Part shown: piece after piece, positions 62,224 to 64,000 of the stretch
Layout: every line of letters begins with the position of its first letter
Numbering within the stretch: position 1 is the first letter of the stretch
Origin: Escarpia spicata
Taxonomy: Eukaryota > Annelida > Polychaeta > Sabellida > Siboglinidae
DNA length: 64,000 nt
Reading direction: 5' to 3'
NCBI GenBank assembly: GCA_963995525.1
Contig: OZ023210.1
Coordinates: 62,855,312 to 62,919,311, forward strand
The notes under the pieces: generated by a model
Seen by the model: the letters and a program-made list of their open reading frames with translations, nothing else
Database searches by the model: none
What the model was told of the DNA's origin: nothing
Program-made: the position numbers and the translations under genes

Positions 62224-64000
62224 GCACTAAATGTAGGTATGCAGGTTGTTTAGATGACAGGGACTGAGAAAATCACAGTCAGCCGAGAAAGCATTAAATG
62301 TAGGTATGCAGGTTTTTTGGATGACAGGGATTGAGAGAGTCACAGTCAGCCGAGAAAGCACTAAATGTAGGTATGCAGGTTGTTTGGATGTCAGGGATTG
62401 AGAGAGTCACAGTCAGCCGAGAAAGCACTAAATGTAGGTATGCTGGTTGTTTAGATGACAGGGATTGAGAGAGTCACAGTCAGCCGAGAAAGCACTAAAT
62501 GTAGGTATGCAGGTTGTTTGGATGACAGGGACTGAGAATATCACAGTCAGCCGAGAAAGCATTAAATGTAGGTATGCAGGTTGTTTGGATGACAGGGATT
62601 GAGAGAGTCACAGTCAGCCGAGAAAGCACTAAATGTAGGTATGCGGGTTGTTTAGATGACAGGGATTGAGAGAGTCACAGTCAGCCGAGAAAGCACTAAA
62701 TGTAGGTATGCAGGTTGTTTAGATGACAGGGACTGAGAGAATCACAGTCAGCCGAGAAAGCATTAAATGTAGGTATGCAGGTTGTTTGGATGACAGGGAT
62801 TGAGAGAGTCACAGTCAGCCGAGAAAGCATTAAATGTAGGTTTGCAGGTTGTTTGGATGACAGGGATTGAGAGAGTCACAGTCAGCCGAGAAAGCACTAA
62901 ATGTAGGTATGCAGGTTGTTTAGATGACAGGGATTGAGAGTCACAGTCAGCCGAGAAAGCACTAAATGTAGATATGCAGGTTGTTTGGATGACAGGGATT
63001 GAGAGAGTCACAGTCAGCCGAGAAAGCATTAAATGTAGGTTTGCAGGTTGTTTGGATGACAGGGATTGAGAGAGTGGCAGTCAGCCGAGAAAGCACTAAA
63101 TGTAGATATGCAGGTTGTTTGGATGACAGGGATTGAGAGAGTCACAGTCAGCCGAGAAAACCTTTAACGTAGGAGTGCAGGTTGATTCGATGACAGGGAT
63201 TGAGAATGTCACAGTCAGCCGAGAAAACATTTAACGTAGGAGTGCAGGTTGTTTGGATGACAGGGATTGAGAGAGTCACAGTCAGCCGCGAAAACATTTA
63301 ACGTAGGAGTGCAGGTTGTTTGGGTGACAGGGATTGAGAGAGTCACAGTCAGCCGAGAAAGCACTAAATGTAAATATGCAGGATGTTTGGATGACAGGGA
63401 TTGAGAGAATCACAGTCAGCCGAGAAAGCATTAAATGTAGGTATGCAGGTTGTTTGGATGACAGGGATTGAGAGAGTCACAGTCAGCCGAGAAAGCACTA
63501 AATGTAGGTATGCAGGTTGTTTGGGTGTCAGGGATTGAGAGAGTCACAGTCAGCCGAGAAAGCACTAAATGTAGGTATGCAGGTTGTTTGGATGACAGGG
63601 ACTGAGAGAGTCACAGTCAGCCGAGAAAGCACTAAATGTAGGTATGCAGGTTGTTTGGATGACAGGGATTGAGAGAGTGGCAGTCAGCCGAGAAAGCTTT
63701 AAATGTAGATATGCAGGTTGTTTGGATGACAGGGATTGAGAGAGTCACAGTCAGCCGAGAAAACCTTTAACGTAGGAGTGCAGGTTGATTCGATGACAGG
63801 GATTGAGAATGTCACAGTCAGCCGAGAAAACATTTAACGTAGGAGTGCAGGTTGTTTGGATGACAGGGATTGAGAGAGTCACAGTCAGCCGCGAAAACAT
63901 TTAACGTAGGAGTGCAGGTTGTTTGGGTGACAGGGATTGAGAGAGTCACAGTCAGCCGAGAAAGCACTAAATGTAAATATGCAGGTTGTTTGGACGACAG
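62224..64000 (+). repeat. Class A block 10 (runs off the window)
   Basis: About 26 monomers to the window edge. It resembles class A blocks 8 and 9 ('caggttttttgg' at 62,310, 'gactgagaatatc', 'gcgggttgttta', and 'gtggcag' plus trio groups near 63,077 and 63,677). The final bases match the approach to the A-rich 69-bp monomer of blocks 8 and 9. Confidence 0.92.
62923..62987 (+). repeat. 65-bp monomer (-GA)
   Basis: The GA run is two bases short ('gattgagagtcacag'). This is the only -2 monomer seen. It allows the longest chance frame of the window, 88 codons on the minus strand (62,763-63,029). It is the reciprocal slippage product to the +GA monomers. Confidence 0.93.

Larger units (their letters stand above)
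1..64000 (+). repeat. 67-bp satellite array, 955 tandem monomers
   Basis: The window is a single head-to-tail array. Bases 1-67 and 68-134 show the unit: it opens with 'gatgacagggattgag', continues through 'tcacagtcagccgagaaa', then a class-specific core, and ends 'caggttgtttg' or 'caggttgttta'. Counting from base 1, monomer 956 starts at 63,993; the excess of 7 bases over 955 x 67 is explained by twelve length-variant monomers that I located individually. No unique sequence, inverted copy or transposon interrupts it, and both edges cut through repeat. A representative class A monomer has 31 G+C of 67 (22 G, 9 C) and 43 purines. Satellite DNA of this size is usually heterochromatic, often centromeric or pericentromeric; that location is inference. 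I cannot assign a species or a named satellite family. Confidence 0.98.

Noticed and set aside
62763..63029. 88-codon minus-strand frame, the longest in the window, with 71-codon frames at 59,935-60,150 and 60,002-60,217
   Set aside because: They span the 65-bp and 66-bp monomers respectively and translate only satellite sequence.
1..64000. CRISPR array
   Set aside because: Repeats are directly adjacent, 67 bp long and without unique spacers; variation is by point substitution and no cas gene is present.
1..64000. Protein-coding repeat gene (silk, mucin or antigen-like)
   Set aside because: The unit is not a multiple of three, and stops occur in every frame on both strands within a few monomers.
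1..64000. Telomeric repeat, rDNA spacer or known transposon remnants
   Set aside because: I saw no (TTAGGG)n-type run, no rRNA-like sequence, no terminal repeats and no coding remnant of a transposase or reverse transcriptase anywhere in the window.

Overview
The whole 64,000-base window is one uninterrupted head-to-tail satellite DNA array with a 67-bp monomer. I found no gene, RNA gene, transposon, promoter or unique sequence. Taking base 1 as the start of a monomer, the phase can be followed to base 63,992, which is 955 complete monomers plus 8 bases of the next. Twelve monomers have a different length (+1, +2, -1 or -2 bases). Their net change of +7 matches 63,992 = 955 x 67 + 7 exactly, so the accounting closes. 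Every monomer I read is in the same orientation, and the array runs off both ends.

Organism: the sequence does not identify a species. A homogeneous array of more than 64 kb with higher-order structure is typical of eukaryotic heterochromatin (centromere, pericentromere, subtelomere or heterochromatic arm). I do not recognise the monomer as a named satellite. The consensus is about 46-48% G+C and purine-rich on the given strand.

Layout: there are two monomer classes. Class A has a core like 'actaaatgtaggtatgc'; class B has a core like 'catttaacgtaggagtgc'. The rest of the monomer is shared. Bases 1-21,609 are one long class A domain built on a 22-monomer (1,474-bp) higher-order repeat with 33- and 34-monomer derivatives, and it contains a 5,963-bp tandem duplication. 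From 21,610 to the end, class B and class A blocks alternate (nine B blocks, nine further A blocks, each about 1-3.6 kb). This half was shaped by larger events: a 10.9-kb tandem duplication (about 17,944-28,865 and 28,866-39,689), a 3.5-kb block copied into a 5.2-kb and then a 6.1-kb unit (44,034-58,817), and smaller 4- and about 13-monomer duplications.

How it fits together: almost all large copy-number differences are exact multiples of 67 bp, as expected from unequal crossing-over or conversion in register. The 18 A/B boundaries reduce to about six distinct junction types, so the mosaic was spread by duplicating a few old junctions. The longest open reading frames (up to 88 codons) all sit on rare length-variant monomers that briefly repair the frame. 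They are by-products of the repeat, not genes.
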